Of a stretch of DNA of 64,000 bases, positions 49,960 to 59,199 are shown in pieces; the first letter of the stretch is position 1; each line of letters starts with the position of its first letter. Below the pieces are notes generated by a model. The model did no database searches. It was not told the DNA's origin and saw only the letters and a program-made list of their open reading frames with translations. The translations under genes and the position numbers were made by a program. Where the stretch lies: the NCBI RefSeq assembly GCF_018866325.1, contig NZ_CP076457.1:1833001-1897000 (forward strand), read 5' to 3'. The stretch comes from Streptomyces sp. YPW6 (lineage in GTDB: Bacteria > Actinomycetota > Actinomycetes > Streptomycetales > Streptomycetaceae).

Positions 49960-51303
49960 CTAGGCCTTGGGGCTCTCCCCCGCCTTCCGCGTGGCGTCCG
50001 CGGCCTTCTCCCCGGCGTCCGCAGCCTCTTCGGTGGCAGCCTCCGCGTCGTTCTCCGCGGCCGTGTCGCCCTCAGCGGTCGTGTCGTCCGCCCCGGTCGC
50101 GTTCTTCTCCGCGGGCTCCTGGCCGGAGGCCGTCGCTGCCTTCCGGGCGTCCGCGCCGGCCTGGGCCGGTACGGTCGCGGGCTCCTCGCCGGGGGCGTCC
50201 ACCGCCGGGACCCCGGTCTCGGGCTCGCCCTCCGAGACCTCCACCGCGTCGGCCGCCACCGTCTCGGTCCCCATGACCGCGTCGACCCCGGTGGCCAGGG
50301 TCTGCTTCACCGTGCCGGCCTCGATCTCGGCGGTGAAGTGGCAGGCCACCTTGTGCCCGTCGCCGGTGTCCAGGAGCGGCGGGCGCTCCGTGGCGCACTT
50401 GGTCTCCTGCACCCACGGGCAGCGGGTGTGGAAGCGGCAGCCGGCCGGCGGGTTCGCCGGGGAGGGCAGGTCACCGTGGAGGAGGATCCGCTCACGGCGG
50501 TCCTCGACCTCGGGGTCGGGCACCGGGACGGCCGACATCAGCGCCTTGGTGTACGGGTGCCGGGGCCCCGCGTACAGCGCGTCGCTCGGGGCCTCCTCCA
50601 CGAGGCCGCCGAGGTACATCACCCCGATGACGTCCGAGATGTGCCGGACGACCGCGAGGTCGTGGGCGATCACCAGGTAGGTCAGGCCGAGGGACTCCTG
50701 GAGCTCCTCCAGCAGGTTGATGACCTGCGCCTGGACCGAGACGTCGAGCGCGGAGACCGGCTCGTCGCAGATGATCACGTCCGGCTCCAGGACCAGGGCA
50801 CGGGCGATGCCGATGCGCTGGCGCTGGCCGCCGGAGAACTCGTGCGGGTAGCGGGAGAGCGCGTTGGACGGCAGGCCGACCTTGGCCAGGATGTCCTTGA
50901 TCTTCTCCCGGCGCTCCGCCTGGTCCTTGCCGATGCCGTGGGCGGCCATGCCCTCGGACAGGATCGACTCGATGTTCTGCCGGGGGTTGAGGCTGCCCAG
51001 CGGGTCCTGGAAGACCATCTGGAGACGGCGGCGGAAGGCCCGCATCTCCTCGCCCGGCAGCTTCGCCAGGTCGGTGCCGTCGAAGACGACCCCGCCGTCG
51101 GTGATGTCGTTCAGCCGCAGGACCGCCCGGCCGAGCGTCGTCTTGCCGCAGCCCGACTCGCCGACCAGGCCGTACGTCTGACCGGCCTCGATGGACAGCG
51201 AGACGCCGTCGACCGCGTAGACGTGACCCACCGTACGGTCGAAGAAGAGCCCCTTCTTGACCGGGAAGTGGACTTTGACGTCGTCCAGTTCGAGAAGGCT
51301 CAT
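49960..51303 (-). CDS. oligopeptide ABC transporter ATPase (OppF/DppF type) with acidic tail
   Basis: Second ATPase of the importer, 447 residues. Walker A is GESGCGKTT, the signature LSGGQ region reads FSGGQRQRIGIARAL, Walker B is VIICDEPVSALD, and the OppF-type C-terminal FeS-like cysteine region is CRFHTRCPWVQETKCATERP. The last 100 residues are Ala/Glu/Thr-rich low-complexity sequence not needed for transport. ATG 51303 overlaps the preceding ATPase stop (ATGA), so the two are coupled. Confidence 0.94.
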   Translation of the reverse strand: MSLLELDDVKVHFPVKKGLFFDRTVGHVYAVDGVSLSIEAGQTYGLVGESGCGKTTLGRAVLRLNDITDGGVVFDGTDLAKLPGEEMRAFRRRLQMVFQDPLGSLNPRQNIESILSEGMAAHGIGKDQAERREKIKDILAKVGLPSNALSRYPHEFSGGQRQRIGIARALVLEPDVIICDEPVSALDVSVQAQVINLLEELQESLGLTYLVIAHDLAVVRHISDVIGVMYLGGLVEEAPSDALYAGPRHPYTKALMSAVPVPDPEVEDRRERILLHGDLPSPANPPAGCRFHTRCPWVQETKCATERPPLLDTGDGHKVACHFTAEIEAGTVKQTLATGVDAVMGTETVAADAVEVSEGEPETGVPAVDAPGEEPATVPAQAGADARKAATASGQEPAEKNATGADDTTAEGDTAAENDAEAATEEAADAGEKAADATRKAGESPKA

Positions 51304-52292
51304 GCCGGGACCTCCGCCGTGGGCAGGACCGGGTTGACGCAGCGCACCTGGTGTCCGGCCGCGCGTGGTTCGGTCAGTTCGGGGGTGCCGGTGAGGCACT
51401 CCATCGTGTAGTGGTCGCACCGCGGTGCGAACGCGCAGCCGTCGGCCCAGGCGATCTTGTCGTTGATGGAGCCGCGGATCGGGTTGAGCGGCTCGCCGCG
51501 CGGTGCGTCCAGACGCGGGATGGAGCCGAGCAGCCCGTGCGCGTACGGGTGGGTGGGGTGGGCGAACAGCTCGCGGCGGTCCGCCGATTCCACCGCCCGT
51601 CCGGCGTACAGCACGTTGACCTCGTCGCAGAGGCCGGCGACGACGCCGAGGTCGTGCGTGATCATCAGGAGGGCGGTGCCCTCCTGGTCGACCAGTTCCT
51701 TCAGGAGCTCCAGGATCTGCGCCTGGATGGTCACATCGAGTGCCGTCGTCGGCTCGTCGGCGATCAGCAGCCGGGGGGCGCAGGCGACCGCCATGGCGAT
51801 CAGCGCCCGCTGGCGCATACCGCCGGAGAGCTGGTGCGGGTACTCCTTGAGCCGCCGGGTCGGGTCGGGGATGCCCACCCGGTCGAGCAGGGATGCCGCT
51901 TCCTTGCGGGCCTTCTCGCCCTTCAGGCCGCGGTGGCGCTGGAGGATCTCGGTGACCTGGATGCCGATCGGGACGACCGGGTTCAGCGAGGACAGCGGGT
52001 CCTGGAAGATCATCGCGAGCTGGCTGCCGCGCATGTCGCGGAGGGTGCGCTCGTTCATGGTCAGCAGGTTCTGGCCGTCGAAGTCGGCGCGGCCGCCGAT
52101 CCGCACGCCCTTGCGGGGCAGCAGCCCCATCAGGGCGAGCGAGGTGACGGACTTGCCGCAGCCCGACTCGCCGACCAAGCCCACGACCTGGCCCTGGTCG
52201 ACGGCGAAGGAGACGCCGTCGACGGCCGTGGCGTCCTTGCGGCCACGGGCGGTGAAGGTGACGCTGAGTTCCTCAACGGAGAGCAGTGACAT
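51300..52292 (-). CDS. oligopeptide ABC transporter ATPase (OppD/DppD type)
   Basis: First ATPase of the importer, 330 residues: Walker A GESGCGKSVTS, signature LSGGMRQRALIAMAVA, Walker B LLIADEPTTALD, and the OppD cysteines (CAFAPRCDHYTMECL). Start MSLLSVEELSVTFTARG. It begins 6 bases after the dppC-type permease stop. Works as a heterodimer with the next gene product. Confidence 0.95.
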   Translation of the reverse strand: MSLLSVEELSVTFTARGRKDATAVDGVSFAVDQGQVVGLVGESGCGKSVTSLALMGLLPRKGVRIGGRADFDGQNLLTMNERTLRDMRGSQLAMIFQDPLSSLNPVVPIGIQVTEILQRHRGLKGEKARKEAASLLDRVGIPDPTRRLKEYPHQLSGGMRQRALIAMAVACAPRLLIADEPTTALDVTIQAQILELLKELVDQEGTALLMITHDLGVVAGLCDEVNVLYAGRAVESADRRELFAHPTHPYAHGLLGSIPRLDAPRGEPLNPIRGSINDKIAWADGCAFAPRCDHYTMECLTGTPELTEPRAAGHQVRCVNPVLPTAEVPA

Positions 52293-52298
52293 GGGACT

Positions 52299-53261
52299 TC
52301 AGCCTCGCAACTTCGGGTCGAGGGCTTCGCGCATGGCCTCGCCGAGCAGGGTGAAGCCGAGGGCGGTGATGATGATCCCGATGGCCGGGTAGGCGGCCAT
52401 CATCGGCTCGTTGTCGAAGAAGCGCTGCGCCTGGGAGAGCATCACGCCCCACTCGGGAACGGCCGGGTCGGGGTTGCCGAGCCCCAGGTAGGACAGGGCC
52501 GCGGCCTCGATGATCGCGGTGGCCAGGCTCAGGGTGGCCTGGACGATCACCGGGCTCAGCGAGTTCGGCAGGATCTGCGTGAGCACGATCCGCTTGCGCC
52601 GGATGCCGACCGCCTTCGCGGCGAGCACGTAGTCCGCACCGCCCTGCACCAGCATCGAACCCCGCAGCAGGCGGGCGAAGATGGGGATCTGGACGACACC
52701 CACGGCGATCATCACGGTGGTCAGCGACTGGCCGAGCACGGCGGCGATGGAGACCGCGAGCAGCAGCGAGGGCAGCGACAGCATGATGTCGGTGAAGCGC
52801 ATGACCACGGTGTCGACGCGCTGCCCTGCCTTGCCGCCGAGGGTGGCGGCGGCTCCGGAGAGCACACCCACGAGCGCGCCGATGATCAGGCCGATGAGCA
52901 TGGAGACCACACCGACGAGCAGCGTCTGCCGGGCGCCGACGAGCCAGCGGGAGAACATGTCCCGGCCCAGGTGGTCCAGGCCGAACCAGTTCTCGCCGCG
53001 CATGCCGACGAACTTGCCCTGGTTGGGGAAGACTTCGCTGCGCCAGATCTGCGCGGTCGCTCCGTGCGGGGCCAGCATCGGCCCGACGACCGCGACGACG
53101 ACGAACACGGCGATGATGGCCGCGCCGATGAGCGCCATCTTGCTGGAGCGCATACGCCGGAACGCCTCGCGCCACAGGCTGCTGCCGGTGACGCTCTCGG
53201 TGCTCTGGGTCAGCTCGGCAAGACGGTCGATCTTGTCTGCTTTGTTGGTCAGGATCGTCAC
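52299..53261 (-). CDS. oligopeptide ABC transporter permease (DppC type)
   Basis: Inner-membrane permease of 320 residues with six helices. It has an N-terminal OppC_N helix (KMALIGAAIIAVFVVVAVVG), the FGLDHLGRDMFSR segment, and the EAA loop (EAAALSYLGLGNPDPAVPEWG) for ATPase contact. GTG 53261 lies immediately beside the dppB-type stop. Confidence 0.95.
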   Translation of the reverse strand: MTILTNKADKIDRLAELTQSTESVTGSSLWREAFRRMRSSKMALIGAAIIAVFVVVAVVGPMLAPHGATAQIWRSEVFPNQGKFVGMRGENWFGLDHLGRDMFSRWLVGARQTLLVGVVSMLIGLIIGALVGVLSGAAATLGGKAGQRVDTVVMRFTDIMLSLPSLLLAVSIAAVLGQSLTTVMIAVGVVQIPIFARLLRGSMLVQGGADYVLAAKAVGIRRKRIVLTQILPNSLSPVIVQATLSLATAIIEAAALSYLGLGNPDPAVPEWGVMLSQAQRFFDNEPMMAAYPAIGIIITALGFTLLGEAMREALDPKLRG

Positions 53262-53262
53262 G

Positions 53263-54267
53263 TCAGTGCACCCGCACTCTCGGGTCGATGATGCTGTACG
53301 CGAGGTCGACCAGCAGGTTGATCAGCACGTACACCATCGCGATGAAGAGAATGAACCCGACGAGCACCGGGTAGTCGCGGCCGTCGATCGCGGTGCGGAT
53401 GAAGGAGCCGATGCCGCCGAAGTCGAAGACGGACTCCGTGAGAACCGCGCCGGAGAGCAGGCTGCCGGTGAGCAGGCCGACCGCGGTGATCACGGGCAGC
53501 AGCGCGTTGCGCAGCACGTGCCGGCCGCGCACGGTGCCCTTGTCGAGGCCCTTGGACTCGGCGGTACGGATGTAGTCCTCGCCGAGCACCTCCAGCACGC
53601 TGGCCCGGGTCATCCGGACGATCACGGCGAGCGGGATCGAGGAGAGGGCGACCGCGGGCAGGATCAAGTGCCTGATCGCGTCCCAGCTGGCGTCGAACTC
53701 GCCGGTCAGCACCCCGTCCAGCACCGCGAATCCGGTGACGTCGGTCGCGTTGATCCCGGTGGTGAGGCGGCCCTGGCTCGGGAACCAGCCCAGCTCCACG
53801 GAGAAGATCCCGCGCAGCAGCATGGCCAGGAAGAAGACGGGGATGCAGATGCCGAGCAGCGACCCGGAGACCGAGGCGACGTCCAGCCAGCCGCCGCGGC
53901 GCTTGGCCGCCAGGTAGCCCATCGGGATGCCGACGGCCACGGCGATCAGGATCGCGGTGACGCTGAGCTCCACGGTGGCCGGGAAGCGCAGGGCGAACTC
54001 GTCCCACACCGGCTGGCCGGTCTGGGTGGAGGTCCCGAGGTCGAGTTCGAAGATGCGCTTGAGGAAGCGCCAGTACTGGACGTGCACCGGCTCGTCGAGC
54101 CCGAGTGCGCGGTTGATTCTCGCCACTTCGGCTTCGGTGGCCCGCTCGCCCAGGATCGCTGAGGCGGGTCCGCCGGGCAGTCGGTTCAGCCAGAGGAACA
54201 GCAGGACCGACAGGCCGAGCAGGGTGGGAATGAGCTGGAGAAGTCTTCTTACGACGAGTCGCAGCAC
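53263..54267 (-). CDS. oligopeptide ABC transporter permease (DppB type)
   Basis: Inner-membrane permease, 334 residues, six helices. Typical start VLRLVVRRLLQLIPTLLGLS with FLWLNRLPGGPA, and permease motifs EDYIRTAESKGLDKGTV and LTESVFDFGGIGSFI. GTG 54267 has AAAGGGG 7 bases before it; longer in-frame starts lack this. A strong hairpin separates it from the binding-protein gene. Confidence 0.95.
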   Translation of the reverse strand: MLRLVVRRLLQLIPTLLGLSVLLFLWLNRLPGGPASAILGERATEAEVARINRALGLDEPVHVQYWRFLKRIFELDLGTSTQTGQPVWDEFALRFPATVELSVTAILIAVAVGIPMGYLAAKRRGGWLDVASVSGSLLGICIPVFFLAMLLRGIFSVELGWFPSQGRLTTGINATDVTGFAVLDGVLTGEFDASWDAIRHLILPAVALSSIPLAVIVRMTRASVLEVLGEDYIRTAESKGLDKGTVRGRHVLRNALLPVITAVGLLTGSLLSGAVLTESVFDFGGIGSFIRTAIDGRDYPVLVGFILFIAMVYVLINLLVDLAYSIIDPRVRVH

Positions 54268-54299
54268 CCCGCATGCCCCTTTCTCACGTGCGTCGATGC

Positions 54300-54340
54300 G
54301 GGTCCGCCCGGCCACCTGGTTGCTGTGGCCGGGCGGACCC
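54300..54340 (-). terminator. intra-operon hairpin between binding protein and permease genes
   Basis: A perfect 16-base stem (54300-54315 with 54325-54340, arm starting GGGTCCGCCCGGCC) and 9-base loop lies just after the binding-protein stop. It probably allows partial read-through and stabilises the upstream mRNA, giving excess binding protein. Confidence 0.8.
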
Positions 54341-54352
54341 GCTGGTGTGCGA

Positions 54353-56023
54353 TTACTTGAAGGAGACCTCGGCGAAGTTCTCCTGCGTCAGCGGGGAGAC
54401 CTTCGGCGGGTTGACGTTCTTGGCGAACGCGATGGCCGGGGGCGACGAGGAGATCGGCACGCCCGGGACGTACTCCATGATGACCTCGTTGGCCTTCTTG
54501 TACGCGTCCGTGCGGCCGGCCGGGTCCGTGACCTCGGAGGCGGCGTTCACCGCGTCGAAGACCTTCTGGTCCTTGAAGCCCCACTGCTTGTCCGGTCCGG
54601 CGAACCAGGTGCCGATGAAGTTGTAGCCGTCGTTGAAGTCACCGGTCCAGCCGAGCATGTGCAGGGCGCAGGAGCCCGCCTCGGTGGCGTCCAGGTAGTC
54701 CGGGGCCCACTTCATGGCCTTCGGCTTGACGGTGATACCGGCCTTCTCCAGGTCGGCCTTCATCAGCTCGAACATGTCCTGCGGGGCGGGCATGTACGGG
54801 CGGGTGACCTCGGTCGGGTAGCAGAACTCGACGCTGAGCTTCTCCTCCCCGGCCTGCTTGAGGAGGTCCTTCGCCTTGGCGGTGTCGAACGGGTAGGTCT
54901 TCACCTGGTCCGAGAAGCCGGCGACCGTGTCGGGCATGAACTGGGTCGCGACCTTGCCGCCCTCGGGCAGCTGGGTGTTGACGATGTTCTCGCGGTCGAT
55001 GGCGTGCGTGATCGCCTGCCGGACCTCGGGCTTCTTCAGCGCCGGGTTCGCCGACTGGCTCATGCCGACGTAGAAGATGTTGAAGACGTCACGGGTCGGG
55101 ACCTCGTAACCCTCCTTCTCCAGCGTCGTCACGTCGGCCGGCGCGACCAGGTCGTAGCCGTCGATGTCACCCGCCTGGAGCGCCTGGCGGCGGGTCTCCT
55201 CGGTGGAGATGGTGCGGAAGACCAGGTTCTTCACCTTGGCCTTCTCACCCCAGTAGTCGTCGAAGCGCTCCAGGGAGACTTCCTTGTTCCCCTTGTTCCA
55301 CTTGACGATCTTGTACGGGCCGGTACCGGCGACCGTGCCGGCCTCCTGGCTGTACTTGGGGTACGTGATCGCGTCGCCCTTGGCGGACGCGTCCTGCTTC
55401 TCGTACTCCTTGATGGCCTTCGGCGAGTGGATCGCGAGGGCCTGGAGGGAGAATCCGCCCGGCAGGTTCGCCGAGGGCTCGTTCACCTCGATGACGGCCG
55501 TGTTCTCGTCCTTGGCGGTGCAGGACTTGTAGTTGGGCTTGGGCGCCTCGGCGTCCTCGTTCTTCGCGAACCCGCCCATGATGGTCTGCCAGTAGTAGGA
55601 GACCGCGCTGGACTGGTACGTGCCCTTCCAGTTGAACCAGTGGTCGTAGTTCGCGCAGACCGCGGCGGCGTTGAACGCCTCGCCGTCGTGGAACGTGACG
55701 TTCTGGCGGAGGTTGAACGTCCAGACCTTGCCGGCCTCGTCGCTCGACCACGTCTCGGCGAGACCGCCGACGAGCTTGCTGCCGCCGGGCTCGTGCTCCA
55801 GCAGCGCCTCGAAGGCCTGACGGGTGACGCGGAACGTCTCGCCGTCGCTCGCGAGGGCCGGGTCGAGGGAACCGGGGTCACCGGCTCCGGCGAAGACGAA
55901 GGTGTCCTTGTCGCCACCCTTGGCGTCTCCCCCGTCCCGATCGCTGGAACAGCCCGTGGCGATCAGACCGACAGCGACCGCTGTCGTGATCGCCCGGACA
56001 GCCCGGGACTTGAATATTCGCAT
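54353..56023 (-). CDS. oligopeptide/dipeptide-binding lipoprotein (SBP family 5)
   Basis: Extracytoplasmic solute receptor of the importer, 556 residues. The signal is RIFKSRAVRAITTAVAVGLI with lipobox IATGC. Family 5 signatures include FVFAGAGDPGSLDPALASDG, VWTFNLRQNVTFHDGEAFNA and the binding-cleft region DREN near RQAITHAIDRENIV. ATG 56023 has AGGGGTGG just upstream. First gene of the five-gene operon. Peptide specificity cannot be read from sequence. Confidence 0.94.
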   Translation of the reverse strand: MRIFKSRAVRAITTAVAVGLIATGCSSDRDGGDAKGGDKDTFVFAGAGDPGSLDPALASDGETFRVTRQAFEALLEHEPGGSKLVGGLAETWSSDEAGKVWTFNLRQNVTFHDGEAFNAAAVCANYDHWFNWKGTYQSSAVSYYWQTIMGGFAKNEDAEAPKPNYKSCTAKDENTAVIEVNEPSANLPGGFSLQALAIHSPKAIKEYEKQDASAKGDAITYPKYSQEAGTVAGTGPYKIVKWNKGNKEVSLERFDDYWGEKAKVKNLVFRTISTEETRRQALQAGDIDGYDLVAPADVTTLEKEGYEVPTRDVFNIFYVGMSQSANPALKKPEVRQAITHAIDRENIVNTQLPEGGKVATQFMPDTVAGFSDQVKTYPFDTAKAKDLLKQAGEEKLSVEFCYPTEVTRPYMPAPQDMFELMKADLEKAGITVKPKAMKWAPDYLDATEAGSCALHMLGWTGDFNDGYNFIGTWFAGPDKQWGFKDQKVFDAVNAASEVTDPAGRTDAYKKANEVIMEYVPGVPISSSPPAIAFAKNVNPPKVSPLTQENFAEVSFK

Positions 56024-56114
56024 GGGTCCACCCCTGGTTCGCCATGTGGTGAGGTTTGATGGCCGCACACTACAGACGGTGCCCACCGCAAGAGAACAGT
56101 CCGGATAGCGGTGA

Positions 56115-56143
56115 GACCTAGTCGAGACCCGGACAGTTAACAA
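56115..56143 (-). promoter_or_regulatory. candidate promoter of the oligopeptide ABC operon
   Basis: TTGTTA and TAGGTC are separated by 17 bases on the minus strand, about 95 bases before the start codon. The -35 overlaps an AGTTAACAAACCG element (56135-56147) that is repeated as AGTTAACAAGCCG at 56176-56188, possibly regulator half-sites. Confidence 0.45.
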
Positions 56144-56296
56144 ACCGCCCAGTTCCGGGACATCCTCCCGCGGGAAGTTAACAAGCCGGACATCAAGGGG
56201 TGTTCGACGGAGGGTGACCGGGGCGGTGGCCTCCCGCGCGGGCGGTCACCCGGCATGCGGCACCGAGGGACCGGCGCCCGTGGAGGGACCTTCGGG

Positions 56297-57121
56297 TCAG
56301 CGGGGAAGCGGCGGGTAGCCGTAGCCGGGGGCGGCGGCGGGCGGGGGGCCCGCGGCGGCATGGGCCTCGCGGTCGTAGAACGGGCGGGTGTTGGCGCGCA
56401 GCCACATGCCGACCGGGTCGTACTCGTCGGACAGCGCGACGGTGGAGACCGGCAGCCCGTCGGGGACCGCGCCGACCGACTGCCGCATCATCTCGCGCAC
56501 CGATTCGACGGCGACGCGGCCGGTGTCGTAGAGGTCGAGGCCGATCGCGAGGTACGGGACGCCGACCGCGGGGTGCACCCAGGCGCGGCGCAGGGAGCGG
56601 ATGGCGGGGGTGCGGTGGGCGTTCTGGGTGAGCAGGGCGTAGAACTGCGGGAGTTCGATGGCGGGTTCGCTCAGCCGGAGCGGTCCGGCGGGCAGCCGGT
56701 CCAGGCCGGTCGCGATACGGCGCAGATCGAGCCAGGGGATGCCGACGCCGCCGCCGGGGGCGTGCGGATTGAGCCAGATGCCCCAGCGGTCGGGGAACAG
56801 GGCGCGGGCGATGTCGCGTCCGGTGACCAGCTCGTGGGCCCGGTTCCAACCACTGGCGGAGAGCTCCTGGGCGGAGGTGACGCAGGGGGCGTACCCCAGG
56901 CCGTCGACCTCCATGTTTCCGTACTGGGCGTCCGGCGAGCCGGCCGTGCCGTGCCAGAGCAGCATCCAGATCCGGCCCTCGGCGACGGCGGAGAGCAGTT
57001 CCTCGTAGGCGTCGTAACGCCCGGGGGTCACCTGGTGGAGCAGCTGCTCCACCTTTCCGGCCGCCGCGGTGCCTGACGCACTCACCCTGGGTTCCGCCCC
57101 TCGTCGATCCGTCGCATTCAC
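56297..57121 (-). CDS. SseB-like protein 1
   Basis: A 274-residue protein of the enhanced-serine-sensitivity (SseB) family, cytoplasmic, biochemical function unknown. Recognisable parts are EELLSAVAEGRIWMLLWHGT, NPHAPGGGVGIPWLDLRRIA, the C-terminal SseB domain (AWVHPAVGVPYLAIGLDLYD) and FYDREAHAAAGPPPAA. GTG 57121 has GGGAGC about 6 bases upstream; a GTG at VSASGTAAAG is nearly as good. A second family member is encoded just upstream on the same strand. Confidence 0.82.
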   Translation of the reverse strand: MNATDRRGAEPRVSASGTAAAGKVEQLLHQVTPGRYDAYEELLSAVAEGRIWMLLWHGTAGSPDAQYGNMEVDGLGYAPCVTSAQELSASGWNRAHELVTGRDIARALFPDRWGIWLNPHAPGGGVGIPWLDLRRIATGLDRLPAGPLRLSEPAIELPQFYALLTQNAHRTPAIRSLRRAWVHPAVGVPYLAIGLDLYDTGRVAVESVREMMRQSVGAVPDGLPVSTVALSDEYDPVGMWLRANTRPFYDREAHAAAGPPPAAAPGYGYPPLPR

Positions 57122-57454
57122 GCCATCGCTCCCGGGCACACGGGAGCGACCACGCCATCAAACCAGCTTATGCGCCACTTCAGACACCGACTTGACGCCA
57201 CGGTCCGGCGGCGCCCGACCCCGGGGCCCTCACGGGCCCCTCGCGCCGCCGTGTCACCGTCCTCGGCGGCCCTCGCGGCGATGCCACGCCCCCTGGGCCG
57301 GCTCGGCGCCGCTGCCCTCACCGCCCTTCAGGGCTGCCACTGCGGTGCACCACGGCCCGCAGAGACAGCGACGCCGCCGCACCACAGCCGTCAGAGACCG
57401 CCACGCCGCCGCACCACGGCCCTCGCAGACCGCCACGCCGCCGCACCGCGGCCC
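57122..57454. repeat. 333-base gap with 32-base tandem repeats
   Basis: Four copies of a 32-base unit run from about 57330 to 57454, marked by GCACCAC at 57347 and 57379 and ACGCCGCCGCACCAC-like cores at 57371, 57403 and 57435. The array abuts the stop codon of the second SseB gene. The remaining part (57122-57330) is GC-rich with shorter similar elements and should include the promoter of SseB-like gene 1. No coding frame is supported. Confidence 0.8.
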
Positions 57455-58225
57455 TCAGTGGCCTTCGCGGCGGTAGAACGGGCGCACCTTCTCCCGCATC
57501 CAGTCGCCGACGAGGTCCTGGGCCACGTCGAGCAGGACCAGATTCACCGGCCAGGGCACCTGGACCCGGCCGAGCGCCCGGCCGATGGCGTCCATGGAGG
57601 CGCTCTGCCCCGCCGGGTCCCCGGTGGCGAACTCGACGCCGACGAAGAGGACCGGGTCATCGCCCTCGATGCTGGCCAGCGTCCGGCGGGCGCAGCTCAC
57701 CACTCCGGTGGCCTCGAACTCCTCGGACACGGCGGTGAGGAATTCGACCGGGTCGTGCTGCCAGTCCGGCTCGAACAGCCGGACCCGGCCGCCGGTGGCG
57801 GGCCCGTCCAGGGCGGTGCGGCCCGCCCGGCAGAGCTCGGCGACGGCGGGGGGCGGCAGCGGTATGCCGACCGCGCCGCCCGGGTTCACCGCGATGCCGA
57901 CCTGCGGGGGCAGGCCGCGGGCGAAGTCGCGGGCGGGCGCGACGGTGAAGGACATGTGGCTGCCGACGCAGCTGAGGAACTGGGCCTCCGAGCTGAAGAC
58001 GGGGACGAAGGCCGCGCCGTCGATCTCCATCATCGGCAGGTCGAGGTCCGCGCTGGCGGGCGTGCCGCCGTTCGGCAGGGGTACCCAGACGGAGCTGCGG
58101 CCGAGCACCTCGACGAGGCGGCCGCCCGCGTCCGGGACGCCGAGCGAGGCCGCCAGCACCTCTTCGAGCTCGTTGGCGGGCCACCCCTGCTGGGGGTGGG
58201 CCGGTGCGGGTGCCGGAATGTCCAC
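57455..58225 (-). CDS. SseB-like protein 2
   Basis: A 256-residue member of the same family as the next gene, starting VDIPAPAPAHPQQGWPANEL. Conserved segments are VWVPLPNGG, DGAAFVPVFSSEAQFLSCVG, IAVNPGGAVGIPLPPPAVAE and VLFVGVEFATGD, ending in a WMREKVRPFYRREGH tail that parallels the FYDREAH end of the neighbour. GTG 58225 has GAGAGAGGG upstream; TTG 58246 is possible. The pair looks like an old duplication. Confidence 0.83.
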   Translation of the reverse strand: MDIPAPAPAHPQQGWPANELEEVLAASLGVPDAGGRLVEVLGRSSVWVPLPNGGTPASADLDLPMMEIDGAAFVPVFSSEAQFLSCVGSHMSFTVAPARDFARGLPPQVGIAVNPGGAVGIPLPPPAVAELCRAGRTALDGPATGGRVRLFEPDWQHDPVEFLTAVSEEFEATGVVSCARRTLASIEGDDPVLFVGVEFATGDPAGQSASMDAIGRALGRVQVPWPVNLVLLDVAQDLVGDWMREKVRPFYRREGH

Positions 58226-58315
58226 TGGCTCTGTGCCCTCTCTCAACCGCCCGGGCCGCGCCGCGGCGGCCCTCTGCTCCGGCCAGCACCCTAACCTCAG
58301 CGCACGGGGGGAAGC

Positions 58316-58990
58316 TCAGGCGTCCGTGAAGGAGATCCGGACGAGCGCCCCCGCGGCCTCGCGGTCGAGCAGCACCGCGGAGGTGCAGCCGGGGGGCAGC
58401 AGGCCCTGTTCGGTGTCGCGGAGCAGCCGGGCCACAGCGTGCCGGTGGCGGGCGAAGGCGTAGCCGGAGACCCCGCGCCCGCGCTCGCGCTGCCCCTGCC
58501 GGGCCACCTCGGGCGTCACGTCGAGCAGGATCAGATGGAGGGTGCGGCCCCGGGCCACCGCGTGCCGGGCGAGCCAGCGGCGTACCCACGTCTGGGTGCC
58601 GCAGTCGTGGACGACGACGGACCGACCGGAGCGCAGGGCCTTGCGGAGGCCGAGGTAGTGCGCGGCCCGGACGAGGGGGCGGTAGAGGGCGTAGGGCAGT
58701 AACGCGGGGACGGCGGCGGCCCAGGCGTCACGGGTGTTCTGCGAGTCGATGGCCCGCCCCGGCGCGGCGCGCCGGATCAGGGTGGACTTGCCGCTGCCGG
58801 GGAGGCCGGAGACCACGACGACGTCACCGGCGGTGAGATCGAGACCGAACGGGGCGTGGCCGGGGCGCCCGCGCAGGTCGCGCACCTCCGGCGCACGGGT
58901 CTCCAGCAGTTCCCGCACGGGAGCGCCCCGCCGTGCGGGGATCGCGCCGCGCGCGGCCCCCGCGGCCGGTACCGACCGCTGCAACGTCAT
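58316..58990 (-). CDS. P-loop kinase-like ATPase
   Basis: A 224-residue AAA/zeta-kinase-like protein. Walker A GLPGSGKST is at residues 62-69, then AIDSQNTRDAW, SVVVHDCGTQTWVRRWLARH and LHLILLDVTPEVARQGQRER, a pattern of nucleotide- or small-molecule kinases. Substrate unknown. ATG 58990 has AGGGGGATGGG immediately upstream. A promoter candidate lies at 59032-59059. Divergent from the glycine riboswitch and gcvT. Confidence 0.8.
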   Translation of the reverse strand: MTLQRSVPAAGAARGAIPARRGAPVRELLETRAPEVRDLRGRPGHAPFGLDLTAGDVVVVSGLPGSGKSTLIRRAAPGRAIDSQNTRDAWAAAVPALLPYALYRPLVRAAHYLGLRKALRSGRSVVVHDCGTQTWVRRWLARHAVARGRTLHLILLDVTPEVARQGQRERGRGVSGYAFARHRHAVARLLRDTEQGLLPPGCTSAVLLDREAAGALVRISFTDA

Positions 58991-59031
58991 CGCCCATCCC
59001 CCTGCCGTCGGCTTTCGCACGTCTGCTCCGA

Positions 59032-59059
59032 AGTGTAAAGAAAAGGCAATGCGGCACAA
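59032..59059 (-). promoter_or_regulatory. candidate promoter of the P-loop kinase-like gene
   Basis: TTGTGC, 16 bases, TACACT on the minus strand, about 42 bases before the start codon. Confidence 0.4.
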
Positions 59060-59199
59060 CCGGCCCCGGAGCCGTCGTCCGGATCATGCCGCGACCGCGC
59101 CCTTCACGTCTCCGGAAATCCGAGGGGAGACCGGCCCCCCACTTCCGCCCGATGCATGCGATGATGACCCCGCCAACTGCATACCGGCCGTTCGAATCC

